The notes beneath the pieces were generated by a model. That model was not told the origin of the DNA. It saw only the letters and a list, made by a program, of their open reading frames with translations, and did no database searches. 5,044 nt of DNA from Actinomycetes bacterium (GTDB lineage Bacteria > Actinomycetota > Coriobacteriia > Anaerosomatales > Anaerosomataceae). Both the position numbers and the translations under genes were made by a program. Positions within the stretch are counted from its first letter, which is position 1, and every line of letters starts with the position of its first letter. The stretch is taken from contig JAJZRZ010000135.1 in the NCBI GenBank assembly GCA_021850085.1, positions 1-5,044 of the forward strand, given 5' to 3'. Below, in pieces: positions 1 through 5,044 of the stretch.

Positions 1-879
1 GTGGCCGTGGCCGCCGTGTGGGGCAGCACCTTCGTCGTGGTGAAAGACGCGGTCTCGGTCTACCCGCTCTACGCGTTCCTGTCACTCCGCTTCCTCATCG
101 CCGTGGTGGCCTTCGCCGTCGTGCTGCCCGCGTCCATCCGCCTTCTCAGGCCCTCCACGCTGGGGGTCGGGCTTCTGGCCGGCGCCTTCCTCACCGCGGG
201 CTACGTGTTCCAGACGTGGGGGCTGCAGGCCACCTCCGCATCGAACGCGGCCTTCATCACGGGGATGTTCGTGGTTATGACCCCCGCGTTGCAGGCGCTC
301 GTTCTACGGCGCCCGCCGAGAGCCGCGACCCTCGTGGGCGTCGTGCTCGCCGTCGCTGGTCTGTGGCTGCTTTCCGGCGCGGGGGACGGGCAGTGGAACG
401 CCGGTGACACGCGAGTCCTGCTGTGCGCCGTGGCCTACTCGGCACACATGATCGTGCTCGGGAGCGTCGGACACCATCACGACGTGCGGCCGTTCACACT
501 CGTGCAGCTGGCGGTCGTGGCGGTGGTGTGCGGCGCGATATCGCTTGTCACAGAGCCGTTGGGGTTGCCGCAAGAGGGAAGCGTGTGGGTCGCGCTGATC
601 GTGACAGGCGTGTTCGCCTCGGCGCTCGCGTTCGCGGTGCAGACTTACGCGCAGCGCTTCCTTTCGCCCACCAAGACGGCGTTGATTTTGATCACCGAGC
701 CGGCGTTCGGCGGGCTGTTCGGGTGGATCGCCGGAGAGAGGCTCGGGCTGTCGGGTGCGGCCGGCGCCGCGCTCATCCTCGCTGGGATGGCGGCGGCCGA
801 ACTGCTGGGTGCGGGAGGTCCGGGCGAGCGCCGGTACGAGCCGGGAGTCGAGGGGCCGCCCGTGCCGCTGGAGAAGTAA
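1..879 (+). CDS. EamA/DMT-family transporter, 5' end probably cut by the window edge
   Basis: This is an inner-membrane protein of the drug/metabolite transporter superfamily (two EamA repeats, about ten transmembrane helices). Members export amino acids, metabolites or drugs; the substrate cannot be told from this sequence. Visible family marks are the WGSTFVVVKD segment at residues 7-16, ending helix 1, and the QTWGLQATSASNAAFITG region at about 71-88 of repeat one. The second repeat carries SPTKTALILITEPAFGGLFGW at 222-242, followed by GERL. Hydrophobic stretches fall near 23-43, 55-72, 83-102, 109-126, 138-155, 166-184, 194-214, 225-244 and 250-270. A short charged, proline-rich tail (271-292) follows the last helix. 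The frame is open at base 1. The family normally has some ten or more residues before the WGS motif, so the GTG at base 1 is probably an internal Val codon rather than the start. The stop is TAA at 877-879. No clear terminator follows. Confidence 0.9.
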   Translation: MAVAAVWGSTFVVVKDAVSVYPLYAFLSLRFLIAVVAFAVVLPASIRLLRPSTLGVGLLAGAFLTAGYVFQTWGLQATSASNAAFITGMFVVMTPALQALVLRRPPRAATLVGVVLAVAGLWLLSGAGDGQWNAGDTRVLLCAVAYSAHMIVLGSVGHHHDVRPFTLVQLAVVAVVCGAISLVTEPLGLPQEGSVWVALIVTGVFASALAFAVQTYAQRFLSPTKTALILITEPAFGGLFGWIAGERLGLSGAAGAALILAGMAAAELLGAGGPGERRYEPGVEGPPVPLEK

Positions 880-946
880 TGATGCCGGTGGGGACCGGGG
901 CGGCATGGTCCGCGCCGCCGCTCGCGACAGACTGGACCCGCGCCGT

Positions 947-974
947 TTGACCGCCGAGGCGAGGATGCTATACT
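947..974 (+). promoter_or_regulatory. Strong extended -10 promoter for tRNA-Ala
   Basis: TTGACC at 947-952 matches the -35 consensus in five of six bases. TATACT at 969-974 matches the -10 consensus in five of six. The spacer is 16 bases, and TGC directly before the -10 makes it an extended -10 element. It is the best housekeeping sigma promoter in the window and points at the tRNA. The expected start of transcription is around 980-982. In such GC-rich DNA, two near-consensus boxes at this spacing are unlikely by chance. Confidence 0.8.
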
Positions 975-981
975 TTCGCTC

Positions 982-995
982 GCGCCTTCGGGCGC
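982..995 (+). other. C(UUCG)G hairpin in the tRNA-Ala 5' leader
   Basis: GCGCC at 982-986 pairs perfectly with GGCGC at 991-995 around the loop TTCG at 987-990. The loop is closed by a C-G pair, the exceptionally stable UUCG tetraloop context. The hairpin sits at or within a base or two of the predicted transcription start and ends ten bases before the mature tRNA 5' end at 1006. It is part of the precursor leader that RNase P would remove. Its role is unknown; it may protect the 5' end or keep the leader from pairing with the tRNA. Confidence 0.6.
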
Positions 996-1005
996 TCCCA
1001 GAAGT

Positions 1006-1081
1006 GGGGCCATAGCTCAGCTGGGAGAGCGCATGGCTGGCAGCCATGAGGTCAGGGGTTCGATCCCCCTTGGCTCCACCA
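1006..1081 (+). tRNA. tRNA-Ala, anticodon GGC, CCA encoded
   Basis: A complete cloverleaf of 76 bases can be folded by hand. The acceptor stem GGGGCCA (1006-1012) pairs with TGGCTCC (1071-1077). It includes a G-T pair at the third position, the G3:U70 identity element of alanine tRNAs recognised by AlaRS. The D stem is GCTC (1015-1018) with GAGC (1027-1030). The anticodon stem is CATGG (1032-1036) with CCATG (1044-1048), around loop CTGGCAG with anticodon GGC at 1039-1041, which reads GCC and GCT codons. The variable region is 1049-1053. The T stem is AGGGG (1054-1058) with CCCCT (1066-1070), around TTCGATC. The discriminator is A1078, and CCA is encoded at 1079-1081. It stands alone between the transporter and leuS with its own promoter and a terminator-like hairpin. 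Confidence 0.98.
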
Positions 1082-1092
1082 TACCGAGAACC

Positions 1093-1128
1093 CGTCCGCC
1101 GTGACCATTCGCGGCGGACGCTGCTTTT
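1093..1128 (+). terminator. Probable intrinsic terminator of the tRNA-Ala transcript
   Basis: CGTCCGCCG (1093-1101) pairs perfectly over nine bases with CGGCGGACG (1112-1120), leaving a ten-base loop. It is followed by CTGCTTTTG, a short T run (TTTT at 1125-1128) after a four-base gap. The stem is strong but the tail is imperfect, so some read-through into leuS is possible. It lies twelve bases after the tRNA 3' end, as expected for a single-gene tRNA unit. Confidence 0.65.
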
Positions 1129-1173
1129 GCCGAGGCGGGGAGGCCGTAGTGCCCGTGTGTCCTGCCACTCGGC

Positions 1174-1179
1174 TATCAT
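1174..1179 (+). promoter_or_regulatory. leuS: Possible -10 box for leuS
   Basis: TATCAT matches the -10 consensus in five of six bases and would start transcription near 1186, about 30 bases before the chosen leuS start. No convincing -35 box stands 16-18 bases upstream, where the sequence is around GCCCGT. This is therefore a weak call. The alternative is expression of leuS by read-through from the tRNA-Ala promoter. Confidence 0.3.
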
Positions 1180-1197
1180 TCGAGGGAAACCAGTGAG

Positions 1198-1215
1198 GCG
1201 ACCCGGAGGGTGCGC
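1198..1215 (+). promoter_or_regulatory. leuS: leuS ribosome binding site inside a small hairpin
   Basis: GGAGG at 1205-1209 is a strong Shine-Dalgarno site, six bases before GTG at 1216, and it decides the leuS start. The GTG six bases earlier (1210) overlaps the site and cannot use it. The same bases can fold: GCG-ACCC (1198-1204) pairs with GGGT-CGC (1208-1211 and 1213-1215) around a GGA loop, with G1212 bulged. The stem has seven pairs and ends directly at the start codon. Whether it regulates translation is unknown. Confidence 0.7.
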
Positions 1216-3747
1216 GTGAGCAGACCGTACGATCCCCGTGCAATCGAGCAGAAATGGCAGTCGGTGTGGGAGGACGAGGGCCTCGACACCGTGGTCGAGG
1301 ACGGTTCACGCCCCAAGAAGTACGTTCTCGAGATGTTCCCGTACCCGTCGGGCGACATCCACATGGGCCACGTGCGCAACTACTCCATCGGCGATGTGGT
1401 GGCGCGCTTCTCCGCCATGCGCGGCTACAACGTGTTGCATCCGATCGGCTGGGACGCCTTCGGCCTTCCGGCCGAGAACGCGGCCATCAAGAGTAGGACG
1501 CACCCTGCCGAATGGACTTACACGAACATCGAGAAGCAGTGGTCGTCGTTCAGACGGATGGGCTTCAGCTACGATCCCGCGCGCATCGTGCGCAGCTGTG
1601 ACGTGGAGTACTATCGCTGGGGCCAATGGATCTTCCTGAAGCTGTGGGAGCGCGACCTGGTGGAGCGCAAGAGCTCGCCGGTGAACTGGTGCCCAAGCTG
1701 CAAGACCGTGCTAGCGAACGAACAGGTGATCGGCGAGGGTGTGTGCTGGCGTTGCTCCAGCGTGGTCGAGAAGCGCGAACTGGAGCAGTGGTACTTCAAG
1801 ATCACCCGGTACGCCCAAGAGCTGCTCGACGACCTCGAAACGCTTGAAGGATGGCCTGATCGGGTCAAGACGATGCAGGCCAACTGGATCGGGCGCAGCG
1901 AAGGCGCGGAGGTCGACTTCGCCCTGTGCGATGCCGCCGGCGAGCCCACCGGCAGCACGATAACCGTTTTCACCACGCGACCCGACACGCTGTTCGGCTG
2001 CACCTTCTTCTTGTTGGCGCCCGAGCATCCGCTCGTGGCCGAGCTCACCGTGGGCACGCCGTATGAAGCCGGCGTCCAGGCCGTGGTGGCGACCGCCGCG
2101 CGCGAGACCGCTGTGGAGCGCGCCAGCGGCGAGGCCGAGAAGGTGGGGGCGTTCACGGGGCGACACGTGGTCAACCCGGTCAACGGCGAGCGCATTCCCG
2201 TGTGGGTCAGCAACTACGTGCTCATGGACTACGGCACCGGCGCGGTGATGGCGGTGCCCTGCGGTGACCAGCGCGACTTCGAGTTCGCGCGCGCGTACGG
2301 ACTGCCCATTCCGCCGGTGGTGGTCCCCGATGACGACCCGCTGCTTGAGGAGCTGCGTGACGCGCGCGAGCGCGTGAAAGCGGACGTCGAGTGGGCCGAG
2401 GCCTACGACGGCTATGGCGTGATGGTGCAGTCCGGAGCGTTCACGGGCATGCGGGGCGGCAAGGCCTCGGAAGGCATGAAGGCGGTCACCGAGTGGCTGG
2501 CCGAGCGTGGGACCGGACGTTTCGCAGTGAACTTCCGCCTGCGCGACTGGCTCATATCCCGGCAGCGCTACTGGGGCAACCCGATCCCCGCGGTCCATTG
2601 TCCGTCGTGCGGGCTCGTGCCCGTGCCGGAAGACCAGCTCCCGGTGGTGCTTCCCATGGACGTCGATATCACCAAAGGCGAGACGCTCGCCGACCACCCC
2701 GGGTTCTACGAGACGACGTGCCCCTCGTGCCAGGGTTCCGCCCGTCGCGAGACCGATACGATGGACACGTTCACGTGTTCAAGCTGGTACTACTTCCGTT
2801 ACTGCGATGCCCGCAACACGGATGCCATCTGGGACCCTGCGAAGGCCGGTCACTGGATGCCCGTGGACCAGTACATCGGCGGCATCGAGCACGCGATCCT
2901 TCACCTGCTGTACTCACGGTTCTTCACCAAGGTCTTCGCCGACATGGGGCTCACCAGCGCGCGCGAGCCGTTCACCAACCTGCTGACGCAGGGCATGGTG
3001 AAAAAAGACGGGGAGACGATGAGCAAGTCCAAGGGCAATGCGGTGGCGCCCGAGGACATGATCGCTCGCTTCGGCGCCGACGCCTTGCGGGTGTTCATCC
3101 TGTTCATGGCCCCGCCCGACAAAGACCTCGAATGGAACCAGGAAGGTCTGGAGGGCATGTTCCGGTTCCTCGGGCGGCTGTGGCGGTACGTGAGCGACGT
3201 TGCCGCCCAGTCCGCGACCGGGACTGACCCGGATCGGGCGGCCGCGCGGACGCTTCTGCGCGAGCGGCACCGCGTGGTGGGCAAGGTGACCGGTGACATC
3301 GAGCACTTCGGCCTCAACACCGCGCTGGCGGCGATGATGGAGCTGCTCAACGCGGCGAGTGACCACCGCCGTATGGCGGGTGACGCCCGCGATACGGCCC
3401 TTGAGCGCGAGGTGGCAGAGACGCTGACGCTGCTGATCGCTCCGTACGCGCCGCATATGTCCGAGGAGCTTTGGCGCGATATCTTGGGGCACGAGGTTTC
3501 GGTCCATCGGCAACCGTGGCCCGTGTTCGATCCGGCGCTCGCCGCAGCAGATGAGGTGGAGATCGTGGTGCAGGTCAACGGCAAGGTGCGCGGGCGCGTG
3601 ACGGTTTCCGCCGACGCGGACGAGCGAGTGGTGAGGGAGGCGGCGCTGGCCCTTCCGAAGGTTCTGGAGCATCTGGAGGGTCTGGCTGTGCGCAAAGTGG
3701 TGGTCGTACCCGGCAAACTCATCAGCATCGTTGCGACTCCCCAGTAA
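1216..3747 (+). CDS. leuS: Leucyl-tRNA synthetase
   Basis: LeuRS is a cytosolic class Ia enzyme that joins leucine to tRNA-Leu using ATP and hydrolyses mischarged products. The chosen GTG at 1216 gives 843 residues, usual for bacteria; the in-frame GTG at 1210 overlaps the Shine-Dalgarno site. Visible motifs are HMGH (49-52, the HIGH signature), LPAENAAIK (84-92), TTRPDT (253-258) and GTGAVMAVP (340-348) of the CP1 editing domain, SSWYYFRY (522-529), and TMSKS (601-605, the KMSKS loop). A first zinc module has Cys 159/162/177/180. A second has Cys 462/465 and 502/505. The editing residues matching E. coli Asp342 and Asp345 are present (351, 354), but the His normally before the first Asp is Gly350. 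The E. coli-type leucine-specific insertion before KMSKS is absent, as in Bacillus-type enzymes. The C-terminal VQVNGKVRG domain (about 786-843) is complete. No frameshift is seen. Confidence 0.98.
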   Translation: MSRPYDPRAIEQKWQSVWEDEGLDTVVEDGSRPKKYVLEMFPYPSGDIHMGHVRNYSIGDVVARFSAMRGYNVLHPIGWDAFGLPAENAAIKSRTHPAEWTYTNIEKQWSSFRRMGFSYDPARIVRSCDVEYYRWGQWIFLKLWERDLVERKSSPVNWCPSCKTVLANEQVIGEGVCWRCSSVVEKRELEQWYFKITRYAQELLDDLETLEGWPDRVKTMQANWIGRSEGAEVDFALCDAAGEPTGSTITVFTTRPDTLFGCTFFLLAPEHPLVAELTVGTPYEAGVQAVVATAARETAVERASGEAEKVGAFTGRHVVNPVNGERIPVWVSNYVLMDYGTGAVMAVPCGDQRDFEFARAYGLPIPPVVVPDDDPLLEELRDARERVKADVEWAEAYDGYGVMVQSGAFTGMRGGKASEGMKAVTEWLAERGTGRFAVNFRLRDWLISRQRYWGNPIPAVHCPSCGLVPVPEDQLPVVLPMDVDITKGETLADHPGFYETTCPSCQGSARRETDTMDTFTCSSWYYFRYCDARNTDAIWDPAKAGHWMPVDQYIGGIEHAILHLLYSRFFTKVFADMGLTSAREPFTNLLTQGMVKKDGETMSKSKGNAVAPEDMIARFGADALRVFILFMAPPDKDLEWNQEGLEGMFRFLGRLWRYVSDVAAQSATGTDPDRAAARTLLRERHRVVGKVTGDIEHFGLNTALAAMMELLNAASDHRRMAGDARDTALEREVAETLTLLIAPYAPHMSEELWRDILGHEVSVHRQPWPVFDPALAAADEVEIVVQVNGKVRGRVTVSADADERVVREAALALPKVLEHLEGLAVRKVVVVPGKLISIVATPQ

Positions 3748-3758
3748 CGGGTAGGGTC

Positions 3759-3775
3759 CCGGTAGGTTACCGGTA
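3759..3775. repeat. Short inverted/direct repeat of CCGGTA downstream of leuS
   Basis: CCGGTA (3759-3764) and TACCGG (3768-3773) form a perfect six-base inverted repeat around GGT. The right arm continues to CCGGTA (3770-3775), so the unit also occurs as a direct repeat, and TACCGGTA (3768-3775) is itself a palindrome. It could be a small operator or a chance product of GC-rich sequence. No promoter boxes clearly flank it. Confidence 0.35.
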
Positions 3776-3801
3776 CGGTCGTGCATCTAGGATCGAACCG
3801 A

Positions 3802-3838
3802 AGGCGCCCCCTCCGCCCACATCGGCGAGGGGGCGCCT
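3802..3838 (+). terminator. Strong GC-rich hairpin after leuS, likely terminator or attenuator
   Basis: Bases 3802-3817 pair with 3824-3838 over fifteen base pairs with one bulged C (3814), around the loop CACATC. The stem is almost all G-C. The tail TGTCTTGTCT is T-rich but broken, so termination may be incomplete. The hairpin starts 54 bases after the leuS stop. The comEA start codon at 3842 follows its right arm by only three bases, and that arm contains the only purine-rich ribosome binding site for comEA. It therefore separates leuS from the competence genes and may also control comEA translation. Confidence 0.75.
3827..3833 (+). promoter_or_regulatory. comEA: Candidate comEA ribosome binding site within the hairpin arm
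   Basis: GAGGGGG at 3827-3833 is the only Shine-Dalgarno-like sequence before comEA. It is eight bases from the TTG at 3842, acceptable for a start, and fourteen from the alternative GTG at 3848. This favours the TTG start. All seven bases are paired in the hairpin at 3802-3838, so the site would be hidden on any transcript entering from upstream. Confidence 0.5.
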
Positions 3839-3841
3839 GTC

Positions 3842-4513
3842 TTGTCTGTGCTGGAGTCGCAGCGCGTTCGCGACCTGTTGGACCGAGCCGGTCTCGGCGG
3901 GCTTCCGCCGCGCACCCTGAGCGCGGTTCTCGGGCTTGCTGCTGTGGTGATGGTGTTCGCGCTGTGGCGCTTTTGGCCATCGGCACCGGCGCCCGAGGTA
4001 CCGTACGACGAGATGCCGCCTGTCGAGCGGGCCGCTGAGAGCGCGTCCGAGGGCGATGCGGTGAGCGCCGAGGTGGTCGTGCACGTCGCGGGTGCGGTCA
4101 TGCGGCCCGGAGTGTACCGGTTGGATGCCGGCAGCCGCGTGGACGACGCCGTCCGCGTCGCGGGAGGCGGGGTGGGCGCGGCCGATCTCGATAGCCTCAA
4201 TCTGGCGCGCATCCTGACTGATGGGGAGCAGGTGTACGTCCTCACGGTGGAGGAGGCCGCCGCGGGCGTCGCTCCTCCCTCAGGGCCACCCGGCAAGGGT
4301 GGGAGCTCCGGTCTGCCGCGGACGGTGAACATCAATACCGCGTCGATCGATGAGCTCGATACCCTGCCGGGTGTGGGACCCTCGACCGCCCGCAAGATCG
4401 TGGACGACCGGGAAGCGAACGGTCCCTTTCGCACGCCTGAGGATCTGATGCGGGTTCCTGGGATCGGTGAGAAGAAGTTCGAGTCCCTCAGGGAGTACGT
4501 GGTGTGCGGATGA
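3842..4513 (+). CDS. comEA: ComEA-type competence DNA receptor (SLBB + helix-hairpin-helix)
   Basis: ComEA is a membrane-anchored protein that binds incoming double-stranded DNA during natural transformation and passes it to the ComEC channel. The 223 residues show the usual ComEA order. A short cytoplasmic N-terminus is followed by one transmembrane anchor at about 25-44 (TLSAVLGLAAVVMVFALW). A charged linker leads to an SLBB domain at about 76-136 (VVVHVAGAVMRPGVYRL), then a Pro/Gly-rich linker at about 142-160. The C-terminal DNA-binding tandem HhH region is at about 162-222, with INTAS (164-168), LPGVGPSTA (175-183) and VPGIGEKK (205-212). The TTG at 3842 is chosen because the purine-rich site at 3827-3833 fits it; GTG 3848 would shorten the protein by two residues with little consequence. 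The stop TGA (4511-4513) overlaps the comEC ATG. Other HhH proteins exist, but the anchor, the SLBB domain and the comEC neighbour make the call firm. Confidence 0.93.
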   Translation: MSVLESQRVRDLLDRAGLGGLPPRTLSAVLGLAAVVMVFALWRFWPSAPAPEVPYDEMPPVERAAESASEGDAVSAEVVVHVAGAVMRPGVYRLDAGSRVDDAVRVAGGGVGAADLDSLNLARILTDGEQVYVLTVEEAAAGVAPPSGPPGKGGSSGLPRTVNINTASIDELDTLPGVGPSTARKIVDDREANGPFRTPEDLMRVPGIGEKKFESLREYVVCG

Positions 4514-5044
4514 GCGATCCCGTCCCGCGTCCGCCCGTACCGGCGGTAGCTTGGTTCGCGGTCGCGATGTGGACCGGATGCGTGGCAACGGAGCACCTGC
4601 ATTGGGTCGGCGGCATCGTCTTGGCGGTGCTGGGTGCCGCGGTGCTGGCGGCGGTTGCGGTGCTGGGTCATCGGCGGCGCACGTCCGTGGTGGTGCTGGC
4701 ATGCGCGGGACTCGCGGCCGGCGTGGTCGCGTCCGCGCTCCAAGGTTGGGGCCTTGACCGTCAGATGACGATCGCGGGCGACTCTGGAGCACGCGTATGG
4801 CAGGGAATCGTCGAGGCGGATCCCATGCCGGGATACTACGGTCCGGTGGCGCGTATCCAGCTCACCGGTGGACCGCTTGACGGCGCTCGGGTGCGCATCG
4901 GCTGGCCCGAGTCGCAAGAGCTCCCGGAGCTGGGTCGCATCGTGCGGTTCTCGGCGATCCTGAGTCCGCTGCCGCGGGCCGAACCATGGGCGCGAAGGGT
5001 GGCGCGGTCGGGGACGTGCGCGACGGGGAACGCGTGGTCTGCCG
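4510..5044 (+). CDS. comEC: ComEC/Rec2 DNA uptake channel, N-terminal part (cut by the window edge)
   Basis: ComEC forms the inner-membrane channel that takes up single-stranded transforming DNA. The ATG at 4510 overlaps the comEA stop as ATGA, so the two are translationally coupled; no good Shine-Dalgarno site of its own is seen (the nearest, GGGAG, is fifteen bases away). The frame stays open for 178 codons to the right edge. The protein begins with a Pro-rich stretch. Hydrophobic segments follow at about 11-27, 33-53 and 59-77; the last, SVVVLACAGLAAGVVASAL, is typical of ComEC just before its periplasmic OB-like domain (DUF4131). The segment from about 96 on (VWQGIVEADPMPGYYGPVARIQL, then VRFSAILSPLPRAEPW) is beta-rich and fits that domain. 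The competence domain helices and any metallo-beta-lactamase-like C-terminus lie outside the window. Sequence alone is only moderately diagnostic; the position after comEA decides the call. Confidence 0.87.
   Translation, partial: MSDPVPRPPVPAVAWFAVAMWTGCVATEHLHWVGGIVLAVLGAAVLAAVAVLGHRRRTSVVVLACAGLAAGVVASALQGWGLDRQMTIAGDSGARVWQGIVEADPMPGYYGPVARIQLTGGPLDGARVRIGWPESQELPELGRIVRFSAILSPLPRAEPWARRVARSGTCATGNAWSA

Noticed and set aside
899..919. GGCGGC/GCCGCC hairpin after the transporter as its terminator
   Set aside because: The stem is only six pairs with a nine-base loop and no T run. Such pairings are frequent in this composition.
304..1179. Minus-strand frame of 291 codons across the transporter end, the tRNA and the intergenic space
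   Set aside because: It runs through the tRNA gene and is antisense to the transporter. The segment RTPDLMAASHALSQLSYGPT is simply the reverse translation of tRNA-Ala, a common false gene call.
1210..1212. GTG at 1210 as the leuS start
   Set aside because: It overlaps the last G of the GGAGGG site, leaving no spacing for a ribosome; GTG at 1216 has ideal spacing.
1082..1215. T-box riboswitch before leuS
   Set aside because: The interval is too short for a full T-box. The conserved GGGTGGNACCGCG-type antiterminator sequence and a Leu specifier loop are not seen.
3001..3007. A6G run in leuS as a programmed frameshift site
   Set aside because: The run begins at the first base of a codon, not in the X-XXY-YYZ register needed for -1 slippage. 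The zero frame continues through conserved LeuRS sequence on both sides.
3790..3799. GGATCGAACC is the reverse complement of the T-loop core of tRNA-Ala (1057-1066), suggesting a tRNA remnant or attachment site
   Set aside because: The match is ten bases only, with no acceptor stem or further T-arm pairing around it and no integrase or foreign DNA nearby. Chance is the simpler explanation.
2901..3986. Long minus-strand reading frames of 361 and 290 codons opposite leuS and comEA, and a 376-codon one over comEA-comEC
   Set aside because: They lie opposite firmly identified genes. Their translations are rich in Arg, Ser, Ala and Pro with no family features, as expected from antisense frames of GC-rich coding DNA.

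Overview
This is a high-GC bacterial stretch of ordinary chromosomal housekeeping and competence genes, all on the + strand. The GC-rich third codon positions, the GTG and TTG starts and the gene order leuS - comEA - comEC suggest an actinobacterial lineage. My best guess is Coriobacteriia or a relative, but that is inference from style and gene order, not from a database match.

Layout. (1) 1-879 is the 3' part, probably nearly all, of an EamA/DMT-family inner-membrane transporter whose true start lies left of the window. (2) 880-1215 is a non-coding interval. It holds a near-consensus extended -10 promoter, a very stable UUCG hairpin, a complete tRNA-Ala(GGC) with encoded CCA, and a strong hairpin that probably ends the tRNA transcript. 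(3) 1216-3747 is leuS, a full-length leucyl-tRNA synthetase with intact synthetic and editing domains and two CxxC-type zinc modules. (4) 3748-3841 holds a small inverted repeat and a very strong GC-rich terminator-like hairpin. (5) 3842-4513 is comEA, a membrane-anchored DNA receptor with SLBB and helix-hairpin-helix parts. It overlaps by ATGA the start of (6) comEC, the DNA uptake channel, which runs off the right edge.

How the genes fit together. tRNA-Ala and LeuRS are both translation components but do not share a substrate. ComEA binds double-stranded DNA at the cell surface and ComEC passes one strand through the membrane, so the coupled pair is a natural-transformation module.

I found no mobile element, CRISPR array, toxin-antitoxin or unknown system. 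The points most worth a second look are RNA structures. The predicted ribosome binding sites of leuS and comEA both lie inside hairpins, and the tRNA precursor appears to begin directly with a C(UUCG)G hairpin. Long minus-strand reading frames across leuS and comEA are composition shadows.
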